Positions 24,533 to 31,812 of a stretch of 64,000 nucleotides of DNA are shown piece by piece (position 1 is the stretch's first letter; every line of letters begins with the position of its first letter). The notes under the pieces were generated by a model. The model ran no database searches. It was not told the origin of the DNA and was given only the letters and a program-made list of their open reading frames with translations. The position numbers and the translations under genes are program-made. Source of the DNA: Lenti-01 sp964399775 (lineage in GTDB: Bacteria; Verrucomicrobiota; Kiritimatiellia; CAIQIC01; Lenti-01). Where the stretch lies: NCBI GenBank assembly GCA_964399775.1, contig CAYNSH010000003.1, forward strand, positions 20,724 through 84,723. The letters are read 5' to 3'.

Positions 24533-24739
24533 TTAAAAACGAGGACTGACCCCATTGTCCCCGTAGCAGGCCCGCAAGCAGGTGCCGCCGATGAAGGTCA
24601 GGGAAGACAACAGGCCGGCGGCATTCATTTCGCGCAGGATGTCGTGGTGCAGGAGTTCCTTTTCGACGACGGCGCGTAGGGGTGCATGTCCGGGGAGGTT
24701 GCGCAGGGCTTCGTCGGTCAGGCGATCAAACAAACTCAC
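24533..24739 (-). pseudogene. AbiEii-type toxin, truncated N-terminal fragment
   Basis: 68 residues matching the start of AbiEii/AbiGii-type nucleotidyltransferase toxins: ALRNLPGHAPLRAVVEKELLHHDIL and then LTFIGGTCLRACYG, the GG-(S/T) beginning of the active site. The catalytic D-x-D that should follow (SEDLDF in relatives) is missing. The frame instead runs into GGGGTCAGTCCTCGTTTTTA, a sequence that looks like a transposon or REP end, and stops. Intact family members are about 250-350 residues. So the toxin is very likely inactivated by an insertion or deletion. It overlaps the antitoxin gene by 14 bp, as in intact abiE operons. Confidence 0.7.
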
Positions 24740-25268
24740 GGGGCACCTCCGGGTTGACCAGGCTCAGATCGCGGCGGGTGGCGCGCATGTCGCGCAGGGC
24801 AAGACTTGGCGAGGCGCGCCACAAGCGGCAAGCGGCGTCATAGGTCAACTGGCCGGCCAGATCATCCGGGCGTCGGGTGGTATGGACGAATTCCATTGTG
24901 CCGTAGTCGCCGCAGGCAATGACGTTGGTGCGGCCCGACGACATCAGGGTGATGCGGTTGAGCGGGACTTGGGAGATCATGCCGGCATCGCTGAGGGCGG
25001 TTTCCAGGCTGATATAGTTAAAGGCGTTGGCCCGGAGCAGGGCGGCGGCATGAAAGAGGACTCGACCGCGCGGATAAGCGACCCGGGGGAAGAGGTAGAT
25101 GCCTCGGCAGACGCGGTGGAGGATGCCGGCCTTGGCGGCGCGGCTAAGCAGGACGGACGGGTTGGAGGAGGGCGGGCAAACGGTTTGGAGATCGGCCGCC
25201 GAGAACAGATAGCGCTCCGGCGTGGCCAGATCCGCCAGCAGGCGTTCCAGATGACGGATGGGTTGCAT
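24726..25268 (-). CDS. AbiEi-type antitoxin / transcriptional regulator
   Basis: 180 residues of the AbiEi antitoxin type: an N-terminal winged-helix region (YLFSAADLQTVCPPSSNPSV, LLSRAAKAGILHRVCRGIYL, then FPRVAYPRGRVLFHAAALL) and a C-terminal part with NYISLETALSDAGMISQVPL and TRRPDDLAGQLTYDAACRLW. In type IV AbiE systems this protein represses its own operon by binding inverted repeats and neutralises the AbiEii toxin. Here the regulator is whole but the toxin is cut short. A 15-bp inverted repeat 22 bp upstream of the start (25291-25305) is the likely operator. Confidence 0.75.
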   Translation of the reverse strand: MQPIRHLERLLADLATPERYLFSAADLQTVCPPSSNPSVLLSRAAKAGILHRVCRGIYLFPRVAYPRGRVLFHAAALLRANAFNYISLETALSDAGMISQVPLNRITLMSSGRTNVIACGDYGTMEFVHTTRRPDDLAGQLTYDAACRLWRASPSLALRDMRATRRDLSLVNPEVPREFV

Positions 25269-25290
25269 CTGGAAATAACTCTACATTAGA

Positions 25291-25305
25291 TTGCATATTA
25301 TGCAA
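25291..25305. promoter_or_regulatory. Inverted-repeat operator of AbiE-like locus
   Basis: TTGCATATTATGCAA is a perfect 7-bp inverted repeat around a single central base, 22 bp upstream of the antitoxin ATG in an AT-rich patch. AbiEi-type antitoxins are known to bind inverted repeats in their promoter, so this is a good operator candidate. Binding is inferred, not shown. Confidence 0.55.
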
Positions 25306-25327
25306 GTTAATGTTGAGTCATGTGGGC

Positions 25328-25370
25328 GGACCTGATTCACCCACGGCGCAAGGCCGTGGGGGGTCTGGAC
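25328..25370. repeat. GATTCACCCACGG hairpin repeat, copy 1
   Basis: GGACCTGATTCACCCACGG is followed by CGCAAGG and CCGTGGGGGGTCTGGA, so the CCCACGG and CCGTGGG arms form a hairpin. This is one of eight related copies in the window (others at 31485, 32957, 57861, 57917, 59590, 59672 and 59842). It lies between the AbiE-like locus and the nucleotidyltransferase gene. Confidence 0.85.
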
Positions 25371-25393
25371 CAGCGCGGGACCGGCAGACCTTC

Positions 25394-25966
25394 CTAGCGG
25401 GCAGGGTCTTGGCGGGCCAATTCCCACTCGGCCGTCAGGCCGAGGGCGGCGATCTGGGAAGCCAAGAAGGAGGAATCGATGGTTTCGCCGGAGACGGCAA
25501 GCATGCCGCGGATATCGGTCAGGTGCTTTTCGGAACGGCCTTCGCGGAAGTAGTCCAGCTTCTTCAGGATGACGTATTCGATGGGCGCGATCCAGATGGC
25601 CAGGCCGTCGCCGATTTCCACTTGTTGGCGGTGGGCCAGTCCCCAGGCTTGCAACGGTTCATTTCCGGCCAGATATAGGTCGGCTTTCAGGCCCGTGTCG
25701 TGATGAATGATGTTGAAATGGCCACGCCGGTCGCGGGCGGTTTCGACGGCCACGATGTCCGGCGGAGGGCAGTAGAACCGGTCCGGGGGAAAGAGGGTGG
25801 CCAACTGCCGGATCAGGGAATCGTTCAGGACAATGACCAGATCGATGTCGTTGGTCAGCCGGGGTTCGCCATAGACGATGCTGGCCACGGACCCCGAGAC
25901 CATATAGCGGATGCCGGCCTGGTCAAGAGGCTGGGTGAAGACGAGAAAGAAATCAGCGGCTTGCAC
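25394..25966 (-). CDS. Nucleotidyltransferase-fold protein (possible toxin component)
   Basis: 190 residues of the nucleotidyltransferase superfamily. The active-site pattern is intact: YMVSGSVASIVYGEPRLTND followed by IDLVIVL gives G-S and the D-x-D pair. The rest (YLAGNEPLQAWGLAHRQQVE, then APIEYVILKKLDYFREGRSE) matches DUF6036/AbiEii-like stand-alone nucleotidyltransferases. Enzymes of this class are often paired with a small partner and act as toxins that modify tRNA or proteins. The gene overlaps the 61-residue gene upstream by 14 bp, supporting a two-gene module. The actual target is unknown. Confidence 0.75.
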   Translation of the reverse strand: MQAADFFLVFTQPLDQAGIRYMVSGSVASIVYGEPRLTNDIDLVIVLNDSLIRQLATLFPPDRFYCPPPDIVAVETARDRRGHFNIIHHDTGLKADLYLAGNEPLQAWGLAHRQQVEIGDGLAIWIAPIEYVILKKLDYFREGRSEKHLTDIRGMLAVSGETIDSSFLASQIAALGLTAEWELARQDPAR

Positions 25967-26138
25967 GGAGGAACAACCGGTTCACTTCCTGGCGCAGGCG
26001 GGATTCGGGCCAGTCGGGATGGCGCTGTTTCAGGGCCTGGGTTTTCAGGTGGCGGGCCGAAAAATAGAACGTGGCGGCGAGTTCCAGTTTCCTGGCCGCC
26101 GGCATGGCCTTGAATATTCTGACCTGCTCGGGGTGCAT
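25953..26138 (-). CDS. Small partner protein of nucleotidyltransferase
   Basis: 61 residues starting MHPEQVRIFKAMPAARKLEL and continuing through FYFSARHLKTQALKQRHPDW to REVNRLFLRA. It is helical and charged, and it overlaps the following nucleotidyltransferase gene by 14 bp. Small proteins of this look are regularly found directly upstream of such nucleotidyltransferases and may act as cognate partner or antitoxin. No ribosome-binding site is obvious before the ATG. The call rests on the overlap, on protein-like composition and on the recurrent gene pair. Confidence 0.55.
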   Translation of the reverse strand: MHPEQVRIFKAMPAARKLELAATFYFSARHLKTQALKQRHPDWPESRLRQEVNRLFLRASR

Positions 26139-26216
26139 GCGGATAGAATGGCACGGCCCCTTGGGGGGGGACAAGGCGAAAGACCATGCAACAGGCAGCG
26201 GGTGGCGTGATTTGCT

Positions 26217-26246
26217 TTGATCGGATGGGAATGGAGGGGCTAGACT
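26217..26246 (+). promoter_or_regulatory. Candidate promoter for exonuclease-helicase gene
   Basis: TTGATC at 26217-26222 and TAGACT at 26241-26246 with 18-bp spacing precede the ATG at 26253 by only 6 bp, with no ribosome-binding site. The arrangement predicts a leaderless message, as at thrC and the small secreted protein gene. Confidence 0.4.
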
Positions 26247-26252
26247 CCGGCC

Positions 26253-29200
26253 ATGATTGACCGGACGCTGTTCCTGGATTTGGAGACGGACCTGAAGGGG
26301 GAGGTGATTTCCAAGGCCGGGCTGTGCATGGAGTCGCTGAACGGGGGGATGGCCTGGTCGTGGGACAAGGCGCAACCCAAACGCCGGCTGGAGGAGCGGC
26401 TGGATGAGGCGCTGTTCGGGGCGGCGGCGATCGGGGGGCACAATGTGTGGCGGCATGATCTGCGGGTGCTCGCGAAGCAGTTTCCCCAGATGGCGCTGCT
26501 GCAGAAGCTGCCGGTGGTGGATACGCTGGAGTTGTCGCCGTTGTGTTTTCCGAAAAACCCGTACCACGTGCTGGAAAAGGACTACAAGCCGACAGGGCGG
26601 GAGGAGAATGATCCGCTGGGGGATGCGGTGCTGGCGCGGGACCTGCTGCGGCGGCAGGCGGAGGTGCTGGCGGAACTGCGGGAAAAGAATTCCGTCCTGC
26701 ACCGGGCGCTGCATGGGTTGTGCGCCGGCGGAAGCGGACGGATGGAGCAGGGGGTTGCGCTGGTGATCGGTGGGCCGCCGCCCGCCGCGGCGGTTGTCGA
26801 GGCGGCGGTACGGGAATGCGCAGGGCAGGCGGGGTGTTCCACGGCCGCCAAGCGATTGACGGTTCCCGAAAGCCGGGAGGGGCGGATGGGGCTGGCGTAT
26901 GTGCTGGTCTGGTTGACGGTGGCGGGGGATGGGCGGTCGGTATTGCCGGGATGGGTGTGGCGGAATTATCCTTTGGCGCGGGAAGTGGCGAATCAGTTGC
27001 GGGACCACCCGTGCGGCGATCCGGGATGCGTTTGGTGCCGGGAGCAATTCGATGCACGGGAACGGCTGCGGCGCTGGTTCCCGGGATTCGAGGATTTCCG
27101 GCAGGATGAAGGCGGGGGCAGCCTGCAACGCGAGGTGGTGGAGGCGGCGCTGGCGGGAGAATCGGTGGTTGCGGTGATGCCGACGGGCGGCGGGAAGTCG
27201 CTCTGTTTCCAGCTTCCTGCGCTGGCAAAAATGGAGCGGCGCGGGGCGCTGACGGTGGTGCTGTCGCCGCTGCAATCGCTCATGAAGGATCAGGTGGACC
27301 AACTGGCGCGGCGGTCGCCAGCGGCGCGGGGATACGCCGCGGCGTTGAACGGGCTGCTGACGCCGCTGGAGCGCCGCGATGTCCTGCACCGGATTGCGAT
27401 GGGCGATGTGTCGCTGCTGTACGTGGCGCCGGAGCAGCTGCGGAGCAAGTCCTTCGGGCAGGCGCTGCGGCAGCGGGAGATCGGCGCCTGGGTGTTTGAC
27501 GAAGCGCACTGCCTGTCGAAGTGGGGTCACGATTTCCGGACGGATTATCTGTATGCGGGGCGGTATATCCGGGAGCGCATGGGCAATGCGGTGCCGCCGG
27601 TGATGTATGTGACGGCCACGGCCAAGAGCGAAGTACTGGCGGAGATTCGAGCGTTCCATAAAGCGATGACAGGATCAGAAGAATTACGCTTGTTCGAGGC
27701 ATCGGTGGAGCGGCCGGCGCTGCGGTTTGAGGTGATGAAGGTTCCGCCGGGGATGGAGCGGATGGAGAAAATCGCCGAAGTCCTGTCGGAACGGCTGAGC
27801 GCGTACGGGCGCGGCGGGGCGATTGTGTTCCGTTCGACCCGTGCGAAAACGGAGAAGACCGCCGAATATCTGCAGGCGGCGGGGTGGAAGGCCGCGCATT
27901 TCCACGCGGGGTTGCCGCCGGAGCAGAAGAAGGAGGTGCAGGACCGGTTCATCGCGGGCGACTTGCAGGTGATCGCGGCGACGAATGCGTTCGGCATGGG
28001 GGTGGACAAGGAGGACGTGCGAGTGGTGATTCACGGCGACATGCCGGGGTCCATCGAGAACTATCTGCAGGAGGCGGGGAGGGCGGGGCGCGACCGGCGG
28101 TCGGCGGACTGCATCCTGATGTACGACGAGAACGATGCGGATTGGCAGTTCAATCTGAACGGGATGAACCGGCTGGGGCGACGGGAGATCGCGGAAATCC
28201 TGCGGGCGCTGCGGAGATACCGGCGCAAGGACGGCGAAGCCATCGTGGTGACGGTGGGGGAGTTGATGCAGGACACCCGTTTGCAAGAGGTGTTCGACGC
28301 GGAGGACCGTGGCCTGAACACCAAGGTCAAGACGGCGATCTCCTGGCTGGAACGGGCGGATTATCTGCGGCGGGACGACAACGTGGTGAGTGTGTTCCAG
28401 GCCAAGCCCATTGTCCGGACCCGGAAGGAAGCGGAATTGAAGGCGGCGGAGGCGGGCGAGCCGCCTGAGCGGCAGCGGCTGTGGGGGGACATCGTCAACG
28501 AATTTGCGTGGGCGCGGGCGGATGACGGCATTGATGCCGACCGATTGCTGGAATTGGAATCGCTGGAGGCCTGGAGTCGGGCGCAGCCGCACCGTCAACG
28601 CCCATCGCGGTTGCTGTTTCAGGAGCTGCGGGCGATGTCGAAGGCCGGGCTGCTGCGGGAATGCACGACGCTGACGGCGTATGTGCGCCACAAGGTGACG
28701 GATCCGTCGCGGGCGCGACTGGCGAGGGGATGCCAGATCGAGGAGGCTGTGCTCAACCAACTGGACGACGAGTGGATTGACCCGGAGGTAGAGCCGGTGC
28801 TGGACGCGGCGCTGGCCAACCAGCGGCTGAAGGACGAGCAAGACGTAGACGCCGGGCTGCACGGACTGGAGCGGGTGGTACAGGGATTTGCGGCACTGGA
28901 GGGGGGCGGCCGGAGGCTGATGAATCTGCGGTCCCTGGGGGCGACGCGGTACCGGGTGCGGTTGGAAGCCGGCTGGACGGAAATTCAGGAATGCGCCGTG
29001 CGGCGCCGCGAGGTGGCGGCGACTGTGCTGGAGACGATTCTGAAGCAGTTGTCCGCCGACACTGCGCCGGGGAAGGACGTGCTGGCGGAATTCACGATGG
29101 AGCAGCTCTGCGCGGCGGTGGAAGAGGGTTCCCTGTTTCGGTCGGGACCGCGCAATGCGGCGGCCGAGGTCGAGGCTGCGCTGCTGTGGATGCATGATCT

Positions 29201-31406
29201 GCAAATCCTGCGGCTGCAGCGCGGGCTGGCGCTGTTCCGGTCGGCCATGACAATCAAAATCATATCGGAGCCGTCGCGGCCGTACGGCGTGCGGGAATAT
29301 GAGCAGCTGGGCCGCTACTACGAAGGGAAGACGTTCCAGGTGCACGTGATGCTGGAATATGCCCGGCGGGGTTTGGCCGGCATGCGGGAATCGCTGGCGC
29401 TGGTGCTGGATTACTTCCGACTGGACCAGAAACAGTTCATCGAGCGGTATTTTCCGAACCGGAAGACGGAGCTGGAGCGGGAGGCGACGGCGGAGGCCTA
29501 TCGGCGGGTGGTCGAAGAACTGGGCGATGCCGAGCAGCGGCGAGTGGTGGAGGCGCCGGAGGAGGAAAACCTGCTGGTGCTGGCGGGGCCGGGATCCGGC
29601 AAGACGCAGGTGGTGGTGCATCGGATCGCGTGGCTGCTGAAGATCCGGCATGTGTCGGCCCAGTCCATCCTGGCGTTGTGCTTCAATCACGATGCGGCGG
29701 TGCAGTTGCGGCGGCGGCTGCGGGAACTGGCCGGAGAGTCGGCACGGGGCGTGACCGTGATGACCTACCACGGGTTGGCCATGCGTCTGACGGGAACGTC
29801 GTTTGCCGCATTGGCCGGGCGGACGACCGGAACCCCCCGGGGCGCAGAGTTGGATTTTTCGCGGCCATTGAAGGAGGCCGTCCGGCTGTTGAACAGCGGG
29901 GAAGGCGGCGAGTCCGGCGAGGATGCGGAATCCCGCGATCGATTGCTGGCGGGATTCCGGCACATTTTGGTGGACGAGTATCAGGACGTGGACGAAGTGC
30001 AGTACAACCTGATTTCGGCGCTGGCCGGGCGCACCCTGAAGGACCCCGATGCCAAGCTCAATTTGCTGGCCGTGGGCGATGACGACCAGAGCATCTATGC
30101 CTTCCGGGGGGCCAACGTGGAATTCATCCGGAGGTTTGAGCGGGATTACCGGGCGGCCACCTATGGATTGACGTCGAATTACCGGTCCAGCGCGGCGATC
30201 CTGGCGGCGGCCGGCGGTCTCATTGAAGGGAACCGAAACCGGATGAAAACCGGAATTGCCCTGCATGTCGATCGCCGCCGCCGGAATGAACCGCCGGGTG
30301 ATCCGGTGGTGCGGATCCAAGCCCCCGGGCTGGCGGCACAAGCCGCCGGCATCGGGGAACAGGTCCGGGCGTGGCTGCAGGCCGGAGTTGAATGGGAGCG
30401 CATGGCGGTTCTGGGGGCGCAGCGGGAAGACGTGGACGCCTTCCGTGGGCTGGCGGAAGCCGAGGGGATTCCATTCAGCGTGCGAATGGACACGGAGGGG
30501 GGGCGGAAGGGGACGGCCTTGCCGCCGCTGTGGCGAATGCGGGAGTGTTTTCAATTTTTGGAGGAGATCAAGGCGAAATCCGGCGCGATCGTGTCCCGTG
30601 AGGAATTGGAGGGCCAGTTGGATGGCATCCGGAAGGCATGCGGCGGCAGTATCTGGGCCGATTTGCTGGCAGCCATTGTGGCGGAGTTTCCAGACAAAGC
30701 GGGCCTGGCCGAAGAGTGGACGGAGCATGTGTACGAGGCGCTGGCCGCCATCCGCCGGGACGGGCGGGTGGGGCTGAAGGGCATTTGGCTGTCCACCATC
30801 CACGCCACCAAGGGTACGGAGCATGACGGTGTGATCGTGGCCGGCCGATGGGGACAACGATGGCGGGATGATGCGGAGGAGGCCCGGCGGCTGTTGTATG
30901 TGGGTATGACCCGTTCCCGGCGCACTTTGGCAATTGTGGACCGGGGGGATGATGCTTGTCCGCTGCTTGAACCCCTGCGCCGGGATGCCGGGATTCGCAT
31001 GAGCCCAGCCGTGGAATCCGCAAGCGCCGAAGCAGTGAAACAATACCGGGTGCTGGGGCCGGCCGATCTGGACTTGGGTTTTGCCGGGCGGGGCGACCTG
31101 ACCCGGACGCAGCGGATTGCTTCGGCGTTGAAGCGGCTTCGCTCGGGGGCACGGGTGGAATGGCAAGAGAAGGAGGGCATGATCCTCCTGAAGGCCGGGA
31201 ATTGTCTGGTGGCGAAGCTGTCCGAGGCGGGCACCCGCTGGTTCCAGCAACATGCCGACCGGGTGGACACGGTGCGTGTGCTGGGGGTCTATGGCTGGCG
31301 CCGGGAGGATGTCGGAGCGGAATGGCGGAATACATGCGTGGTGGACCGATGGGGCGTTCCCTTGTGCGAAGTGGTTGTCCGGGCGGGTTCGGCGCCGGTG
31401 AAATGA
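26253..31406 (+). CDS. Fused DnaQ-like exonuclease / RecQ helicase / UvrD-type helicase
   Basis: A 1717-residue protein with three enzyme modules. Residues 1-125 look like a DEDD 3'-5' exonuclease (FLDLETD, GGHNVWRHDLRVL, DPLGDAVLARDLL). A cysteine cluster follows (HPCGDPGCVWCREQF, about residue 255). The RecQ superfamily-2 helicase core starts near 295: VVAVMPTGGGKSLCFQLPAL, then FDEAHCLSKWGHDFR near 414 and QEAGRAGRDRRSADCILMY. From about 1100 a UvrD/Rep superfamily-1 helicase is present: LAGPGSGKTQVVVHRIAWLL, VDEYQDVDEVQYN, VGDDDQSIYAFRGANVEFI and STIHATKGTEHDGVIVAG. RecQ-UvrD fusions of this size are known in scattered bacteria. It sits in an accessory island with toxin-antitoxin-like genes, so DNA repair and phage defence are both possible. 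Confidence 0.9.
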   Translation: MIDRTLFLDLETDLKGEVISKAGLCMESLNGGMAWSWDKAQPKRRLEERLDEALFGAAAIGGHNVWRHDLRVLAKQFPQMALLQKLPVVDTLELSPLCFPKNPYHVLEKDYKPTGREENDPLGDAVLARDLLRRQAEVLAELREKNSVLHRALHGLCAGGSGRMEQGVALVIGGPPPAAAVVEAAVRECAGQAGCSTAAKRLTVPESREGRMGLAYVLVWLTVAGDGRSVLPGWVWRNYPLAREVANQLRDHPCGDPGCVWCREQFDARERLRRWFPGFEDFRQDEGGGSLQREVVEAALAGESVVAVMPTGGGKSLCFQLPALAKMERRGALTVVLSPLQSLMKDQVDQLARRSPAARGYAAALNGLLTPLERRDVLHRIAMGDVSLLYVAPEQLRSKSFGQALRQREIGAWVFDEAHCLSKWGHDFRTDYLYAGRYIRERMGNAVPPVMYVTATAKSEVLAEIRAFHKAMTGSEELRLFEASVERPALRFEVMKVPPGMERMEKIAEVLSERLSAYGRGGAIVFRSTRAKTEKTAEYLQAAGWKAAHFHAGLPPEQKKEVQDRFIAGDLQVIAATNAFGMGVDKEDVRVVIHGDMPGSIENYLQEAGRAGRDRRSADCILMYDENDADWQFNLNGMNRLGRREIAEILRALRRYRRKDGEAIVVTVGELMQDTRLQEVFDAEDRGLNTKVKTAISWLERADYLRRDDNVVSVFQAKPIVRTRKEAELKAAEAGEPPERQRLWGDIVNEFAWARADDGIDADRLLELESLEAWSRAQPHRQRPSRLLFQELRAMSKAGLLRECTTLTAYVRHKVTDPSRARLARGCQIEEAVLNQLDDEWIDPEVEPVLDAALANQRLKDEQDVDAGLHGLERVVQGFAALEGGGRRLMNLRSLGATRYRVRLEAGWTEIQECAVRRREVAATVLETILKQLSADTAPGKDVLAEFTMEQLCAAVEEGSLFRSGPRNAAAEVEAALLWMHDLQILRLQRGLALFRSAMTIKIISEPSRPYGVREYEQLGRYYEGKTFQVHVMLEYARRGLAGMRESLALVLDYFRLDQKQFIERYFPNRKTELEREATAEAYRRVVEELGDAEQRRVVEAPEEENLLVLAGPGSGKTQVVVHRIAWLLKIRHVSAQSILALCFNHDAAVQLRRRLRELAGESARGVTVMTYHGLAMRLTGTSFAALAGRTTGTPRGAELDFSRPLKEAVRLLNSGEGGESGEDAESRDRLLAGFRHILVDEYQDVDEVQYNLISALAGRTLKDPDAKLNLLAVGDDDQSIYAFRGANVEFIRRFERDYRAATYGLTSNYRSSAAILAAAGGLIEGNRNRMKTGIALHVDRRRRNEPPGDPVVRIQAPGLAAQAAGIGEQVRAWLQAGVEWERMAVLGAQREDVDAFRGLAEAEGIPFSVRMDTEGGRKGTALPPLWRMRECFQFLEEIKAKSGAIVSREELEGQLDGIRKACGGSIWADLLAAIVAEFPDKAGLAEEWTEHVYEALAAIRRDGRVGLKGIWLSTIHATKGTEHDGVIVAGRWGQRWRDDAEEARRLLYVGMTRSRRTLAIVDRGDDACPLLEPLRRDAGIRMSPAVESASAEAVKQYRVLGPADLDLGFAGRGDLTRTQRIASALKRLRSGARVEWQEKEGMILLKAGNCLVAKLSEAGTRWFQQHADRVDTVRVLGVYGWRREDVGAEWRNTCVVDRWGVPLCEVVVRAGSAPVK

Positions 31407-31485
31407 GGGCGGCTGGAAGCCGCCCGTCCCGTCGAGAAGGGCGCGGCGGCAGGATGCCGCCGGGTTATGTCGGATGGGAATCACG
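31407..31485. repeat. GC hairpins after the helicase gene
   Basis: GGGCGGCT-GGA-AGCCGCCC at 31407-31425 begins at the base after the stop codon and could terminate transcription. GGCGGCA-GGA-TGCCGCC at 31445-31461 follows. Both belong to the family of short GC-rich hairpins seen elsewhere. No T run follows, so terminator function is uncertain. Confidence 0.55.
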
Positions 31486-31707
31486 GACCTGATTCACCCA
31501 CGGCGCAAGCCCGTGGGGGGCTGGAGAACGGCGGGACGGGGGCGTCCCGGCTCCAAACAGCCGAAACAGCCCCGGCCTCAGCGCGGCCGGCTACAACAAC
31601 AGCCCGGCGGCTTGGGCCAAGCCGCCCTACCTTTCGGACGGGGACAATTCAGCCGTAGTGGGCGGCGATCCAGGTTTGGTAGTCGCCGGAGCGGACTTTG
31701 GCGCGCC
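31486..31707. repeat. 222-bp direct repeat, copy A (includes rfbB 3' end fragment)
   Basis: This segment is nearly identical to 32957-33240 (copy B, which is interrupted by the N gap). It contains the GATTCACCCACGG hairpin repeat (31485-31526), the GC hairpin CGGGACG-GGGG-CGTCCCG (from about 31533), GGCGGCTTGGGCCAAGCCGCC, and, from 31656, the last ~50 bp of rfbB on the minus strand (encoding SGDYQTWIAAHYG and stop). The DUF4143 ATPase gene lies between the two copies. The arrangement suggests a duplication that accompanied insertion of that gene, leaving a dead rfbB tail here. No intact gene lies in 31407-31812. Confidence 0.9.
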
Positions 31708-31812
31708 TCCGAAAAGCGTAATGCGCTGTAACAGATTGAATAATGTATCAGATGGAATTCTGGCGCAAATAAATAACTTGAAATCATGCAATCGCGATGC
31801 AATATTTCATAC

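Noticed and set aside
27684..31484. Very long minus-strand open frame opposite the helicase fusion (about 1266 codons)
   Set aside because: It mirrors the plus-strand gene, has composition typical of antisense frames in GC-rich DNA (high His, Arg, Pro, Gln) and shows no domain, whereas the plus strand has intact helicase motifs.
31656..31707. Short gene on the minus strand encoding SGDYQTWIAAHYG
   Set aside because: It is an exact-type copy of the last codons of rfbB with no start region; it is a duplicated 3' fragment, not a gene.
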